Source of the DNA: Flavobacteriales bacterium | GTDB lineage: Bacteria > Bacteroidota > Bacteroidia > Flavobacteriales_F > PHOS-HE28 | Length of the DNA: 64,000 nt | Direction of reading: 5' to 3' | Assembly: GCA_023957375.1 (NCBI GenBank) | Contig: JAMLHB010000001.1 | Coordinates: 248,001-312,000, forward strand | Shown here: positions 15,899-24,799 of the stretch, piece after piece | Layout of the letters: each line of letters starts with the position of its first letter | Position numbering within the stretch: the first letter of the stretch is position 1 | Notes under the pieces: model-generated | Database searches by the model: none | The model's input: only the letters and a program-made list of their open reading frames with translations | Told to the model about the DNA's origin: nothing | Made by a program: the position numbers and the translations under genes

Positions 15899-17772
15899 TA
15901 TTGCCCGGCCACGTGCAAGTTCCACCAATGGGACAGCACAAAGTGCGGCCAGAATTCCTTTCCCGTAACCCGTCCCTCCGCGATCCGTTGCCGGAACCGG
16001 GGTGAGTAGAGCCTGAAACTATCGTCCATGGCCAGCACCAGGTCGCGTTGGGCCATGGCCTGCGCATGGTCAAGCACCTTTTCCATGGGGATCTCGAAGC
16101 CCACTTTGGGGCGATCAATGATCGAACTTGGCAACAGCTTGGCGGCAAACCGCTTGAGGGCCAGCTTTTCACCCCCCTTGCCGAACAACAGAGAGGTCTT
16201 CAAGCGCAGGCTCTGCTCCACCAGCCGGTGGTCCAAAAAGGGTACGCGGGCCTCGATGGAGGCGGCCATGGACATGCGGTCCACCCGCGCAAGCAGGTAT
16301 TCGGGCAAGTGGAATTGCAGGTCGAACGCGCTCAGGCGCTGCACCAGGTCCGCTTCCCGGCAGGCAGGGGCATCATAGTGGCTGCGGACGATGCTGTAAG
16401 GGTCGCGGGCCTGCTCCAGAAATTCAGCCGCGAACACCGTTTCTTGGCGCTTCAGGGCCATGGCATCAATGCCGCCCCAAATGATGTACTGCCCCAGGAC
16501 GTGGCGATGTGCCCATGCCGACCACCCGGGCTTGCGCCGGGCCAAAGGCCCCGCCATGGCAAGCAGTGCCTTCCAGAACGGGCGCGGCGCCATGTGCAGG
16601 GCCCGGTCCACGCGGTACGCATCGTGCCAGTGCCGGTAGCCGATGAACAGCTCATCGGATCCCTCCCCGCTCAGGCACACCTTCACCCCCTCGGCACGTG
16701 CCTTCTCGCTCAGCAGCAACAAAGGGCCGCACGCGCTGTTGGCTATGGGCTCGTCCAAAATGCCGAACACCCGTTGCTGGGCATGCAGGTATTCTTCCGG
16801 CGTTATGCGGATGGCATGGTGCCGCGTGTTGAGGTGCTCGGAGACCACCAGGGCAGCGGGCAGCTCGCTTTGGTAGCCCGGGTGGTTCCCTGCAAAACCG
16901 ATACTGAACGTGTTGACACGCCGACCGCCGCGCGAAGCCAAGGCGGTGATCACCGAGGAATCCAGCCCGCCGGACAAATAGGTGCCTACCTCAACATCGG
17001 CCACCAGCTGCAGGTCCACCGATTCCTGCAACAGTTCCATGCACCCTCCCGCGTCGCCAAGGTCGCGCCCATGGGAGGCCGCGATCAGGGGGTGCCAATA
17101 GGCCATGGGGTTGGCCTGCCCACCGTTCAGTTCCAGCAGATGCCCGGCTGGAAGTTTGCAGATCCCTTCCAGAAAGGTGGCCGTTCCTTCCACCTGCAGA
17201 AAATTGAAATAGCCGGCCAGTTCCCGCCGGTTGGCCCGGCGACTGCCCAGAATGGCCTTCGGTTCGCTGGCGAAGGTGAACACACCTTGGTGGTACTTGT
17301 AATAGAAGGGCTTTATCCCCACCCGGTCCCGCGCTGCCAGCACCGTGCCTTCGTCATTGTCGATGAACACGAACGCGAACATCCCGTTCAGATGGGCCAG
17401 GGCATCCTTGCCCCACTGGATACAGGCATAGAGCAGGGTCTCGGTATCGGAGTGGTGGGTGGTGAACCGGTGCCCCAAGCCTTCCAGTTCTCCCCGCAAC
17501 GCGCTGTTGTTGTACAATTCCCCATTGTACACCAGCCAGTAGCGCCCGTCCGGGGTTGACATGGGCTGGTTGGCGTTGGGCGCAAGGTCCAGGATGGAGA
17601 GCCGTGCATGGCCCAGCTTCCAGCGCAGGCGCGCAGGCGGTTGCGCCAACGCCCCGGAGCGCAGCGTGACCAAGGCATCGGGGCCGCGGTGGGCAAGGCG
17701 CTGGATGTCGAAGGTATCCAACTGCTCTTTCGCACCGGCCTGCCACGTGATGGATCCCGCAATGCCGCACAT
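15898..17772 (-). CDS. asnB: Asparagine synthase-type amidotransferase (AsnB family), copy 2
   Basis: A 624-residue protein starting MCGIAGSITW, with Cys2 as the glutaminase nucleophile. HRGPDAL near residue 32 and the LVYNGELYNN block belong to the amidotransferase domain; SGGLDSS (about residues 267-273) is the ATP pyrophosphatase loop, and SGEGSDELFIGY near 370 follows. It differs throughout from the convergent copy, so the two are not a recent duplicate and may act on different substrates in polysaccharide synthesis. A TACATTTG box lies 70 nt upstream. Its TAA stop shares its final A with the inverted-repeat element that follows. Confidence 0.87.
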   Translation of the reverse strand: MCGIAGSITWQAGAKEQLDTFDIQRLAHRGPDALVTLRSGALAQPPARLRWKLGHARLSILDLAPNANQPMSTPDGRYWLVYNGELYNNSALRGELEGLGHRFTTHHSDTETLLYACIQWGKDALAHLNGMFAFVFIDNDEGTVLAARDRVGIKPFYYKYHQGVFTFASEPKAILGSRRANRRELAGYFNFLQVEGTATFLEGICKLPAGHLLELNGGQANPMAYWHPLIAASHGRDLGDAGGCMELLQESVDLQLVADVEVGTYLSGGLDSSVITALASRGGRRVNTFSIGFAGNHPGYQSELPAALVVSEHLNTRHHAIRITPEEYLHAQQRVFGILDEPIANSACGPLLLLSEKARAEGVKVCLSGEGSDELFIGYRHWHDAYRVDRALHMAPRPFWKALLAMAGPLARRKPGWSAWAHRHVLGQYIIWGGIDAMALKRQETVFAAEFLEQARDPYSIVRSHYDAPACREADLVQRLSAFDLQFHLPEYLLARVDRMSMAASIEARVPFLDHRLVEQSLRLKTSLLFGKGGEKLALKRFAAKLLPSSIIDRPKVGFEIPMEKVLDHAQAMAQRDLVLAMDDSFRLYSPRFRQRIAEGRVTGKEFWPHFVLSHWWNLHVAGQ

Positions 17773-17842
17773 CGGTTCTTCAACAGGCCGCGCCTATGCC
17801 TTTCCCGTAACGCATGGAATGGCCGTGAAGGCGTTGGGCGGC

Positions 17843-17850
17843 CAAATGTA
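17843..17850 (-). promoter_or_regulatory. -7 box TACATTTG for asnB copy 2
   Basis: A perfect TAnnTTTG match on the minus strand, 70 nt before the ATG at 17772. It lies downstream of the terminator hairpin of the preceding gene, so the gene can be transcribed independently. Confidence 0.45.
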
Positions 17851-17916
17851 GCCGCTGCCGTCGCGCGATGGCTGCGGTGTCCTGCATGCCGTTGTAGAAC
17901 CCTGCCCGGCAAAGGA

Positions 17917-17936
17917 AAAGGGGCCGCAGCCCCTTT
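17917..17936 (-). terminator. Intrinsic terminator after the DUF6089-like gene
   Basis: Stem AAAGGGGC (17917-17924) pairs with GCCCCTTT (17929-17936) around a CGCA loop. Read on the minus strand it is followed by TTTTCC-type pyrimidines. It lies 23 bp past the stop of the gene at 17960. Confidence 0.7.
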
Positions 17937-17959
17937 CCCATGGAGATGTTCCGCACGGC

Positions 17960-18907
17960 TTAGAACTTTGCACGGCTCTTGCGCCCGATGCGCTTTTTGC
18001 CGCGCATCCAGTTGTAGCGCTGCCGGTAGTAATTCGATTGGCCCCGCAGCACATAGCTGTACGTCAGGGTCATGGTCAGGTAGCTGTCGTTGTGGGTGGG
18101 GTCCCCGCGCTTGTTGCCTGCGGTATACTGGGCCAAGCCCACCGGGTCGGGGGTAAGGCCGTCGGGGCCATAGATGTAGCCGGACTGGTTGGCCAGCAGC
18201 GCTGCTTGGCCCGTGGCTCCGCCCGGAAGCTCGGCGGGGTCGGCATACACCGTACTGGCATCGTCCAAGTAATCGCTGAAGGTGGTCCGCCAGCCGAAAT
18301 CCCACCCGACGCGGTGGCGGCGCTTGAACGTGAAGTGGAAGCCCATGCCTGCCGGGACGGCAAAGCCCATGGACGAGTATCCGGCCAGTTCAGTGTCCAA
18401 GTCCCGTAGGCCGAAGTATTCACCGGTGTGGTTGAGCTGGCCCTTGGGGTTGCTCAGGTACAAGGCGGCGCCCACGTATGCGAACAGGCGGAAATCGGTG
18501 CGGTAGCGGCCGCGGCCCCCCAGGTCATTGTCCTGGAACAGGGTGAACTCCGGCCGGGCGTAGATCTCCAGCATGTCGTTGCGGAAGTTCAAGTTGCGGC
18601 CCACACGCGGCTCGTTGGTGCTCAAATGGTCCGCGCCTTGTATCCGCATGTACATCAGGCCGGCGTTCACCGACCAGGAACGGGTGAGCTTGCGGCGTGC
18701 GAACGCACCCACCGCCCAGCGTGTCTGGCTCAGCTTCATGTCCCAGATGAAATCCTGGCGCGTTTTTTCCTTGCCGCCCATTTCACCCAGGTAGTTGGCC
18801 CCGCCTAAGTGCCCACCAATGTCCCAGTCGTACTGGGCGCGGCTTTCGCCCGCCATGGTAAGCCCAAGCACCACCAACAATGCCAAGGGTATTTTTCCTG
18901 CCTGCAT
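17960..18907 (-). CDS. DUF6089/PorG-like outer-membrane beta-barrel protein
   Basis: A 315-residue protein from ATG 18907; an upstream in-frame ATG would place a basic stretch before the signal peptide. Residues 1-25 form a signal peptide ending in SRAQ. The mature part starts DWDIGGHLGGANYLGEMGG, close to the GG-x-G-x-NY-x-G-[DE] opening I associate with DUF6089 proteins. That family includes PorG of the type IX secretion/gliding apparatus. The rest is rich in alternating aromatic/polar strands, as expected for a barrel, and ends in a very basic tail (RGKKRIGRKSRAKF), which is unusual for an outer-membrane protein. A terminator follows it. Confidence 0.7.
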   Translation of the reverse strand: MQAGKIPLALLVVLGLTMAGESRAQYDWDIGGHLGGANYLGEMGGKEKTRQDFIWDMKLSQTRWAVGAFARRKLTRSWSVNAGLMYMRIQGADHLSTNEPRVGRNLNFRNDMLEIYARPEFTLFQDNDLGGRGRYRTDFRLFAYVGAALYLSNPKGQLNHTGEYFGLRDLDTELAGYSSMGFAVPAGMGFHFTFKRRHRVGWDFGWRTTFSDYLDDASTVYADPAELPGGATGQAALLANQSGYIYGPDGLTPDPVGLAQYTAGNKRGDPTHNDSYLTMTLTYSYVLRGQSNYYRQRYNWMRGKKRIGRKSRAKF

Positions 18908-19013
18908 ACGGATAAGGGTTCTCCTGTTGACTGGCAAACTTAGAAAAAACAAAGCTCGTTCAACGCAAGCACCGGAAATAGGATATCAACGATCACCGCT
19001 CCGGTGGGGGTTC

Positions 19014-19021
19014 TACCTTCG
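19014..19021 (+). promoter_or_regulatory. -7 box TACCTTCG, near-leaderless spacing
   Basis: A TAnnTTCG match ending 7 nt before the ATG of the flavin oxidoreductase gene at 19029. It supports that start over any upstream in-frame codon. Confidence 0.55.
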
Positions 19022-19028
19022 CGGCCCC

Positions 19029-20003
19029 ATGAATCCACCCTTGGCCGCAAGTGCCGCCAACCGTATAACGTCCCTTTTTGGCGTCCGCTATCCCTTGGTA
19101 CAAGCGGGCATGATCTGGAATTCGGGCTGGCGCCTGGCCTCGGCGGCCAGTAACGCCGGTGCGTTGGGGGTCATCGGGTCGGGATCCATGTATCCGGAGG
19201 TGCTGCGCGAGCATGTGAAAAAATGCAAGGCGGCCACTTCCAGGCCTTTCGCGGTGAACATCCCCATGCTGTACCCTGCCGTGGAGGAGCACATAGCCAC
19301 GGTGATCGAACATCAGGTGCCCATTGTGTTCACCAGCGCGGGCAACCCGGCTACCTGGACCGGCAAGCTCAAGGAGGCGGGTATCACCGTGGTGCACGTG
19401 GTGGCCAGCGTCAAATTTGCCTTGAAGGCCGAACAGGCGGGCGTGGATGCCGTGGTGGCCGAGGGATTTGAGGCAGGGGGCCACAACGGGCGCGAGGAAA
19501 CGACCACCATGGTGCTGGTTCCCATGGTATGCGACGCGGTGCAGGTGCCGGTGATCGCCGCAGGGGGCATCGCCGACGGGCGCACCATGCTGGCCGCCAT
19601 GGTCCTGGGTGCCGACGCCGTGCAGATGGGCACCCGGTTCGCCTGCTCGGAGGAAAGCAGCGCACACCCCGCGTTCAAGAAGCATGTGTTGGACAGCCGT
19701 GAAGGCGATACGGTGCTTACGCTGAAGGAATTGGCCCCGGTGCGCTTGATGCGGAACAAGTTCTTCAGCGAACTGCAGGAAGCGTACGCCCGCTGTGCCA
19801 CGGCGGACGACCTGAAGCGGATACTCGGCCGTGCCCGCGCTAAGTGCGGCATGTTCGAGGGCGACCTCGAAGAGGGTGAACTGGAAATCGGGCAGGTGGC
19901 TGCCGCCATCCGCGAGATGCTCCCGGCAGCCGGCATTGTGGAAAAGGTGATGAATGAGTTCAGGGAAGCACAAGTGCGCATGGGAGCCTTGAACTTCCCT
20001 TGA
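19029..20003 (+). CDS. NAD(P)H-dependent flavin oxidoreductase (nitronate monooxygenase / FabK-like)
   Basis: A 324-residue TIM-barrel flavoenzyme. PLVQAGMIWNSGWRLASAAS (about residues 19-38) is the N-terminal FMN-binding stretch, AEGFEAGGHNGRE (about residues 148-160) contains the conserved glycine-rich and His region, and AAGGIADGRTM plus GADAVQMGTRFACSEES complete the FMN phosphate site. The family covers enoyl-ACP reductase II (fatty-acid synthesis) and nitronate monooxygenases; sequence inspection does not separate them. The start is fixed by the promoter box 7 nt upstream. The gene is followed 51 bp later by a secreted fibronectin-repeat protein. Confidence 0.83.
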   Translation: MNPPLAASAANRITSLFGVRYPLVQAGMIWNSGWRLASAASNAGALGVIGSGSMYPEVLREHVKKCKAATSRPFAVNIPMLYPAVEEHIATVIEHQVPIVFTSAGNPATWTGKLKEAGITVVHVVASVKFALKAEQAGVDAVVAEGFEAGGHNGREETTTMVLVPMVCDAVQVPVIAAGGIADGRTMLAAMVLGADAVQMGTRFACSEESSAHPAFKKHVLDSREGDTVLTLKELAPVRLMRNKFFSELQEAYARCATADDLKRILGRARAKCGMFEGDLEEGELEIGQVAAAIREMLPAAGIVEKVMNEFREAQVRMGALNFP

Positions 20004-20054
20004 ATGCGCATGGCGGTCGGCACAGGGCAAACGAAAGCAGTCGAAGAGACGTCA

Positions 20055-22160
20055 ATGGACCGGATACCGATCGGCATGAACCTGCGTTGGTGCATCGTGC
20101 GCATCTGGGCTTTGTTCACCGCAATGGCAGGCCTGCCCCTGTTGGCGGCAAGTGCTGTGCTGGACCCGCCCGACCTGCGCTGTGCCTCGGTGCTGGCGAA
20201 CGGCGGGGTGCAGCTCACTTGGCAGGTCCCGGCGGACCCTGGTGGCGATTTCCTTCGCTATGAGGTCTTCCACGCTACGGCGGCAACCGGGCCCTATGGA
20301 TGGGTTGGCCAGGTGAATAGCTATGCCACCACCACCTTCACCCATTTGGGTGCCGGGGCCAATGCGGCTCCCCAATTTTATTACATCACCACCGTATCTA
20401 CCTCCGGCCCGCCCAACACCTCGGCCAACAGCGACACCCTGGCCACCAGTTTCCTCCAAGTCACCCAAAGCGTACCCTTGGGAAGTGCCGTGCTGAATTG
20501 GACATCCGCAGGCATTCCGTCCGTAGCCGCCGAATTACCGTTCGGGTACGTGGAAAGGGGAACTGATCAGCCCAGCTTGCAAATCGTGGATTCAGTGGCT
20601 GCCGCCCTCCACCACTGGCAATGGGTGGTGGACATCTGCGAGGATTCGCTCGTTTTCAGAATAACCCAGTGGGATGCCAGCGGGTGCTTTGCCCAAAGCA
20701 ACGTCCACGGTGCCGTGTTCCAAGACATCACCCCGCCCGCCGTTCCCAACATCGTGGCCATTACCGTGGATACCGCCACCAACCAGGCCGTGCTGCATTG
20801 GAACCCCAGCCCCGAACCCGATACGGACGGCTACATCATCGTGCTGAACGACGGTGGAACAAACACCATCGTGGACACCATATACGGGCAGTTCAACACC
20901 TCCTACACGTGGCCGGCCAGCGATGCAGGGCTGGGGCCCGAGTCATATACGGTTGCCGCCATCGATACCTGCTGGAAAGGCACCCCGCCCAGCCCCAATA
21001 CCAGCGCGGCATCCGCGCCCCATACCACCGTTTATCTCCACACCCGGTACGACGCCTGCGCGAAAACCATCCGTGTGCAACGCACCGATTACGTTGGATG
21101 GCCCGTGGACCATTATGACCTCTTCCGCAGGATCGGGCAGAACGGCACTTGGAGCTTGGTGGCCGCCTTGGCGCCTACCACGGTGGACCACGTGCTGACC
21201 GGCGTATTGCCCGATACCACCTATTGCTTCGTGGTCCGCGCCGTGGGTACCGATACCACCCGGCAAGCGCTCTCCAACCAAGTTTGCCGTACCACTTCCT
21301 ATCCGCCCACGCCTCAGTGGAACTATCTGCGGACCGCCACCGTGGAGGCACCGGACCGTGTGTTGGTCGTCGACAGTTTGGACACCGGGGGCTTCACCCG
21401 GCGGGTGGTGCTCGAACGCAGCTTGAACGGCTCACCTTGGGAGGCTGTGGCCAGCACGACGCCCACCGGTGCAGCAACGGTGAGCTTCACCGACCTTGAC
21501 GTCAATACCGCCGAACGCAGCTACAGCTACCGCGTGCTGGTGGAGGACAGTTGCGGAAATACCGTGGCCACCAGCAACATGGGCAATTCCTTGCTGCTTA
21601 CCGCCACCGCCGGGCCAGGTGGCATCAACCACCTGCGCTGGAACGGATATGTGCAATGGGCCGGTTCCGTGCTCGGCTACGACGTATACCGCAGCGTGGC
21701 CGACGGACCCTTCCAATGGCTGGCCACCATGCCGCCCAACCAGTGGGCAATGGACGACAACGTGGAGAGCCTCTCCCAAAGTCCGGGCAAGTTTTGCTAC
21801 TATGTGGAAGCCAGCGAAACGGGCAATGCCTCGGGGATCAACGCCACATCCACCAGCAACGTGGCCTGCAGCGTGCAGCACGAGGAGATCTGGGTGCCCA
21901 ACGCCTTCATTGAGGGCGGGTACAACAACACCTTCCAGCCCGTGCTGGCCTATGCCGACGTGAACGGGTACGAGCTCACCATCTTTAATCGCTGGGGCCA
22001 GGCCATCTGGACCACCAACAACCCCTACCAGGCCTGGAACGGACAGGTGAACGGCACTACGGTGCCCCAAGGGGTTTACGCGTGGTATTGCAGCTTTCGC
22101 AACGGTGCCGGAAGAACCGTGGAAAAGCGCGGCACGGTGACGTTCCTGCCCGGCAGGTGA
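20055..22160 (+). CDS. Secreted fibronectin type III repeat protein with CHU_C (gliding-motility type) C-terminal domain
   Basis: About 701 residues from ATG 20055 (ATG 20076 gives the cleaner signal peptide MNLRWCIVRIW...LLAASA and is the main alternative). After the signal, several fibronectin-like units follow, each opening with a P-x-L-x-W or LHW strand and carrying a DGY-type turn (for example VLHWNPSPEPDTDGYIIVL). The last about 90 residues, from WVPNAFIEGGYNNTFQP through TIFNRWGQAIWTT to GVYAWYCSFRNGAG, are a CHU_C/TIGR04131 domain used for type IX secretion and surface attachment in Bacteroidota. It is probably a cell-surface adhesin or matrix protein. There are no catalytic motifs. 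Confidence 0.82.
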   Translation: MDRIPIGMNLRWCIVRIWALFTAMAGLPLLAASAVLDPPDLRCASVLANGGVQLTWQVPADPGGDFLRYEVFHATAATGPYGWVGQVNSYATTTFTHLGAGANAAPQFYYITTVSTSGPPNTSANSDTLATSFLQVTQSVPLGSAVLNWTSAGIPSVAAELPFGYVERGTDQPSLQIVDSVAAALHHWQWVVDICEDSLVFRITQWDASGCFAQSNVHGAVFQDITPPAVPNIVAITVDTATNQAVLHWNPSPEPDTDGYIIVLNDGGTNTIVDTIYGQFNTSYTWPASDAGLGPESYTVAAIDTCWKGTPPSPNTSAASAPHTTVYLHTRYDACAKTIRVQRTDYVGWPVDHYDLFRRIGQNGTWSLVAALAPTTVDHVLTGVLPDTTYCFVVRAVGTDTTRQALSNQVCRTTSYPPTPQWNYLRTATVEAPDRVLVVDSLDTGGFTRRVVLERSLNGSPWEAVASTTPTGAATVSFTDLDVNTAERSYSYRVLVEDSCGNTVATSNMGNSLLLTATAGPGGINHLRWNGYVQWAGSVLGYDVYRSVADGPFQWLATMPPNQWAMDDNVESLSQSPGKFCYYVEASETGNASGINATSTSNVACSVQHEEIWVPNAFIEGGYNNTFQPVLAYADVNGYELTIFNRWGQAIWTTNNPYQAWNGQVNGTTVPQGVYAWYCSFRNGAGRTVEKRGTVTFLPGR

Positions 22161-22285
22161 CCATGGTGCCCCGGTGCGGTCCGTGCCTGAAGGCGGACGG
22201 TGCAAGAATGGTGGGTTTCACATGGGAAGGAATACCGCTGGTGGGCCATCTTTGCCTTCCCCCATACCAAGGCAGGCAACGACGC

Positions 22286-23164
22286 ATGAAAAACATCCAC
22301 CTCCCGGCCTTGTTGGCCGCTGTTGTCCTTGTCCTTGGCTCTTGCCGCAAGGAAGCCGGACAAGCCCCGGGCACCACGCCCGTGCCCACCGTGGCAGAGG
22401 TGTTCCACAATGTGTCCTACGGCACCCATCCCCAACAGGTGTACGACCTCTACTTGCCGGCGGACCGCTCAGCGGCAAGGACCAAGGTGATCGTGCTGGT
22501 GCACGGCGGTGGTTGGGTGGGAGGCGACAAGTCGTCCATGGACACCTTGGTGGGCCATATCCAAGCCACCCATCCCCACCATGCCATCGCCAACCTGAAT
22601 TACGTGCTGGGCGACAGCAGCACCAAGGCATTCCCCAACCAAGTGACCAACATCGGGCAAGCCCTCGGCCAGATCGCCGCGCAAAGTGCCCAGCTGCAGG
22701 TCCTGCCGCAATTCGCCTTGGTGGGCACCAGTGCCGGCGCGCATTTGGCCATGCTGTATGACTATGCCTACGACAGCGGCGACCGGGTGAAAATGGTGGC
22801 CGACATCGTGGGGCCTTCCGATCTCACCGACCCCTTCTATGTGGGCAACCCGCTGTTCCAAGCGGCATTCATCCAGCTTACGGACGGAACCGCGTTCCCT
22901 CCCGGCACCAACTTGAACCAAGCCCTCAGCCCCGTGTTCCAGGTTGGCCCGGCCAGCAGCCCCACGGTGATGTTCTATGGCACTACGGACAACTTGGTGC
23001 CCACGGCCAATGCCTACACGCTGGATTCAGCCCTTTCCGCCCACGGCATACCGCATCAGCTCACCATTTACCAAGGTGGCCATGGCGATTGGGCCGAAGC
23101 CGACATCGCCGATGTGCTGCAACAGGTCAGCCAGTACGTAGACCTCTATTTGCCAGTGGAGTAG
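22286..23164 (+). CDS. Lipoprotein alpha/beta hydrolase (esterase)
   Basis: A 292-residue protein from ATG 22286. Residues 1-20 form a lipoprotein signal with lipobox LGSC (Cys20), so the enzyme is membrane anchored outside the cytoplasm. HGGGW (about residues 73-77) is the oxyanion-hole motif of the BD-FAE / hormone-sensitive-lipase type; GTSAG places the nucleophile at Ser149; Asp235 (GTTDNLVP) and His266 (GGHGDW) complete a triad. It probably hydrolyses short acyl or carbohydrate esters. It lies 125 bp after the CHU_C protein, and its 3' end converges with the desaturase across a 196-bp gap. Confidence 0.83.
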   Translation: MKNIHLPALLAAVVLVLGSCRKEAGQAPGTTPVPTVAEVFHNVSYGTHPQQVYDLYLPADRSAARTKVIVLVHGGGWVGGDKSSMDTLVGHIQATHPHHAIANLNYVLGDSSTKAFPNQVTNIGQALGQIAAQSAQLQVLPQFALVGTSAGAHLAMLYDYAYDSGDRVKMVADIVGPSDLTDPFYVGNPLFQAAFIQLTDGTAFPPGTNLNQALSPVFQVGPASSPTVMFYGTTDNLVPTANAYTLDSALSAHGIPHQLTIYQGGHGDWAEADIADVLQQVSQYVDLYLPVE

Positions 23165-23360
23165 GGTGCATCCGCGGTTGGACCCTCCTGCCGCCCGGGT
23201 GCGGGAGGTGACGCAGGTGCAACGCCAGCAATGCATGGGCCCCCCATGGGGCCTCGACACCGATCCGTGCCATGGATCGCTTGGGGCCCGCTGGCGGCCG
23301 AATGCCGCGGTGGATAAGCTTCCGTGCACCGCCACTGCGGTCGTGCCGGCTTTTCCGCGC

Positions 23361-24467
23361 TCATGAGTCCAAGTGCTCAAACACGTGTCGCAAGGGCTGG
23401 TTGCGCGCATTCATCCGCAGCAGCTGGTAGTGCTTGTGCAGGGCCGTGAGCAACGGGATCCGCTTGTACGGCAGGTTTTTTTCCCGCGCAAAGGCCACCA
23501 GCTCCTCGGTCACCTCCTTGTAGTAGGGATAACTGTACATGGGGAAGAGGTGGTGCACCACATGGAAATTGAAGTTGCCCAACACATGCCGGATGAACCA
23601 GTTGTTCTTCCGCAGGTCGTTGGTCACTTCCAGCTGGTGCCGGAGCCAGCCATAGGGCAGCATGTTGTGGTCATCGGGCAGGGGGAACGCATTGTCCGGC
23701 AGCGGGTGCAGCGGGAGCAGCACGAACAGCGCAAAGACGCTGGCCACCAGGATCTGCAACGCCCACGCCCCAAAGGCCAGGCCGAGGGAAACCTGGAAGA
23801 AGAGCACCGGCACCGCGATCTGATAGAAGAAGTAGAACGCCTTGAAGAGGATCAGCTTCACTTTTTCACTGGACGGGATGGGGCCGTGCACGCGTTGGAT
23901 GATGCGGTCCTTGCCGAAGAAGTCGCGGAAATCGCGCAGCAGCATCCAGTTGAACAGATACAGCGGGTAGATGAAGAAGATGTACTTGTCCTGGTATTTC
24001 TGCATCCCCTTGGCTTGGCCATGCGGGTACACTTTGATGGGCCCGTTTTTCGCCATGTCCGTGTCCCAGCCTTCCACGTTGGGGTAGTGGTGATGGCTTT
24101 CCATGTGCCGCTTTTCCCAGATGTAGCTGTTGGCGCCCACCAGGTCGAACAGGCGCATCACCCAGCGGTTGTACTTCTTCGTTTGGTATATGCTGTTGTG
24201 CGCCGCCTCGTGCACCAAGTTGAGGTAGATGAGCACCACGGTGAGGCCCATGATGACAAACAAGGCTGTATACAAACCTGGCCGATCGCCCGAGAACAGC
24301 GCGGTGAAATAGCAGCCGAAATAGAGCACTGGTAGAATGATCGCTTTGGCCTTCATGTATCGGCTGCGGTCTTCCTTGATGGCTTTTACCCGGTGGCTCA
24401 CCCTGGCGTTGATCTCCCTGAAAAGTGCTGCCTCCTGTCGGTATTTTGGAAATTCTGCTTGGCTCAT
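23361..24467 (-). CDS. Fatty acid desaturase (membrane, three-His-box family)
   Basis: A 368-residue integral membrane di-iron enzyme. The three histidine boxes are all present: HEAAHN (His86 and His90), HMESHHHYP (His121, His125, His126) and HVVHHLFP near residues 304-311. Hydrophobic segments lie near residues 42-58, 66-84, 175-190 and 215-250. It introduces a double bond into fatty acyl chains, adjusting membrane fluidity; the electron donor is not encoded nearby. TAACTTCG at 24526-24533 lies 58 nt upstream of the ATG and is a candidate promoter. The gene is divergent from hsdR, across a 332-bp gap that otherwise shows nothing recognisable. Confidence 0.88.
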   Translation of the reverse strand: MSQAEFPKYRQEAALFREINARVSHRVKAIKEDRSRYMKAKAIILPVLYFGCYFTALFSGDRPGLYTALFVIMGLTVVLIYLNLVHEAAHNSIYQTKKYNRWVMRLFDLVGANSYIWEKRHMESHHHYPNVEGWDTDMAKNGPIKVYPHGQAKGMQKYQDKYIFFIYPLYLFNWMLLRDFRDFFGKDRIIQRVHGPIPSSEKVKLILFKAFYFFYQIAVPVLFFQVSLGLAFGAWALQILVASVFALFVLLPLHPLPDNAFPLPDDHNMLPYGWLRHQLEVTNDLRKNNWFIRHVLGNFNFHVVHHLFPMYSYPYYKEVTEELVAFAREKNLPYKRIPLLTALHKHYQLLRMNARNQPLRHVFEHLDS

Positions 24468-24525
24468 TACCGGCCTTTTGAATGAGTGGCCACGGACCGT
24501 TGCACAAGTGCGTTTCTCGTTGATG

Positions 24526-24533
24526 CGAAGTTA
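24526..24533 (-). promoter_or_regulatory. -7 box TAACTTCG for the desaturase gene
   Basis: A minus-strand TAnnTTCG match 58 nt before the ATG at 24467. The rest of the divergent gap up to hsdR (24534-24799) shows only a weak TTACTTTG at 24779-24786, which could serve hsdR 13 nt downstream. Confidence 0.4.
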
Positions 24534-24799
24534 CCCATTTGCAAGAGAAAACATCCCGGCAGCCTGAAAGGTTGGGTGGTGGAAGGCAGAGGACCAATTC
24601 GCCAAAGGGACCGAATGCGGCCACACACCGAGGCGTGGCCCAAGCACCATCCTTGGCGGGAGCATCGCTTGGCACTCACGCTGGGTCTCGCCGCCACGCG
24701 GCTCCGGGCACGGGCGGGCGCTGGGGGAACATCCCGAACGCAGGGCGCTACCAGCATTCTCCGCAGGCACGAAGCACCTTACTTTGCACGCGCTCCCCA

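Noticed and set aside
16048-17559. 503-codon plus-strand frame opposite asnB copy 2
   Set aside because: It is a shadow of the AsnB gene; no signal, domain or start-site support.
20021-20034. CAGGGCAAACG near the start of the CHU_C gene, resembling the mobile-element end
   Set aside because: Only 11 bases match, with no second end, no arm sequence and no flanking duplication.
23165-23360. Possible terminator CCTGCCGC...GCGGGAGG between the esterase and desaturase genes
   Set aside because: Pairing is imperfect and there is no U-rich tail on either strand; nothing else recognisable lies in the gap.
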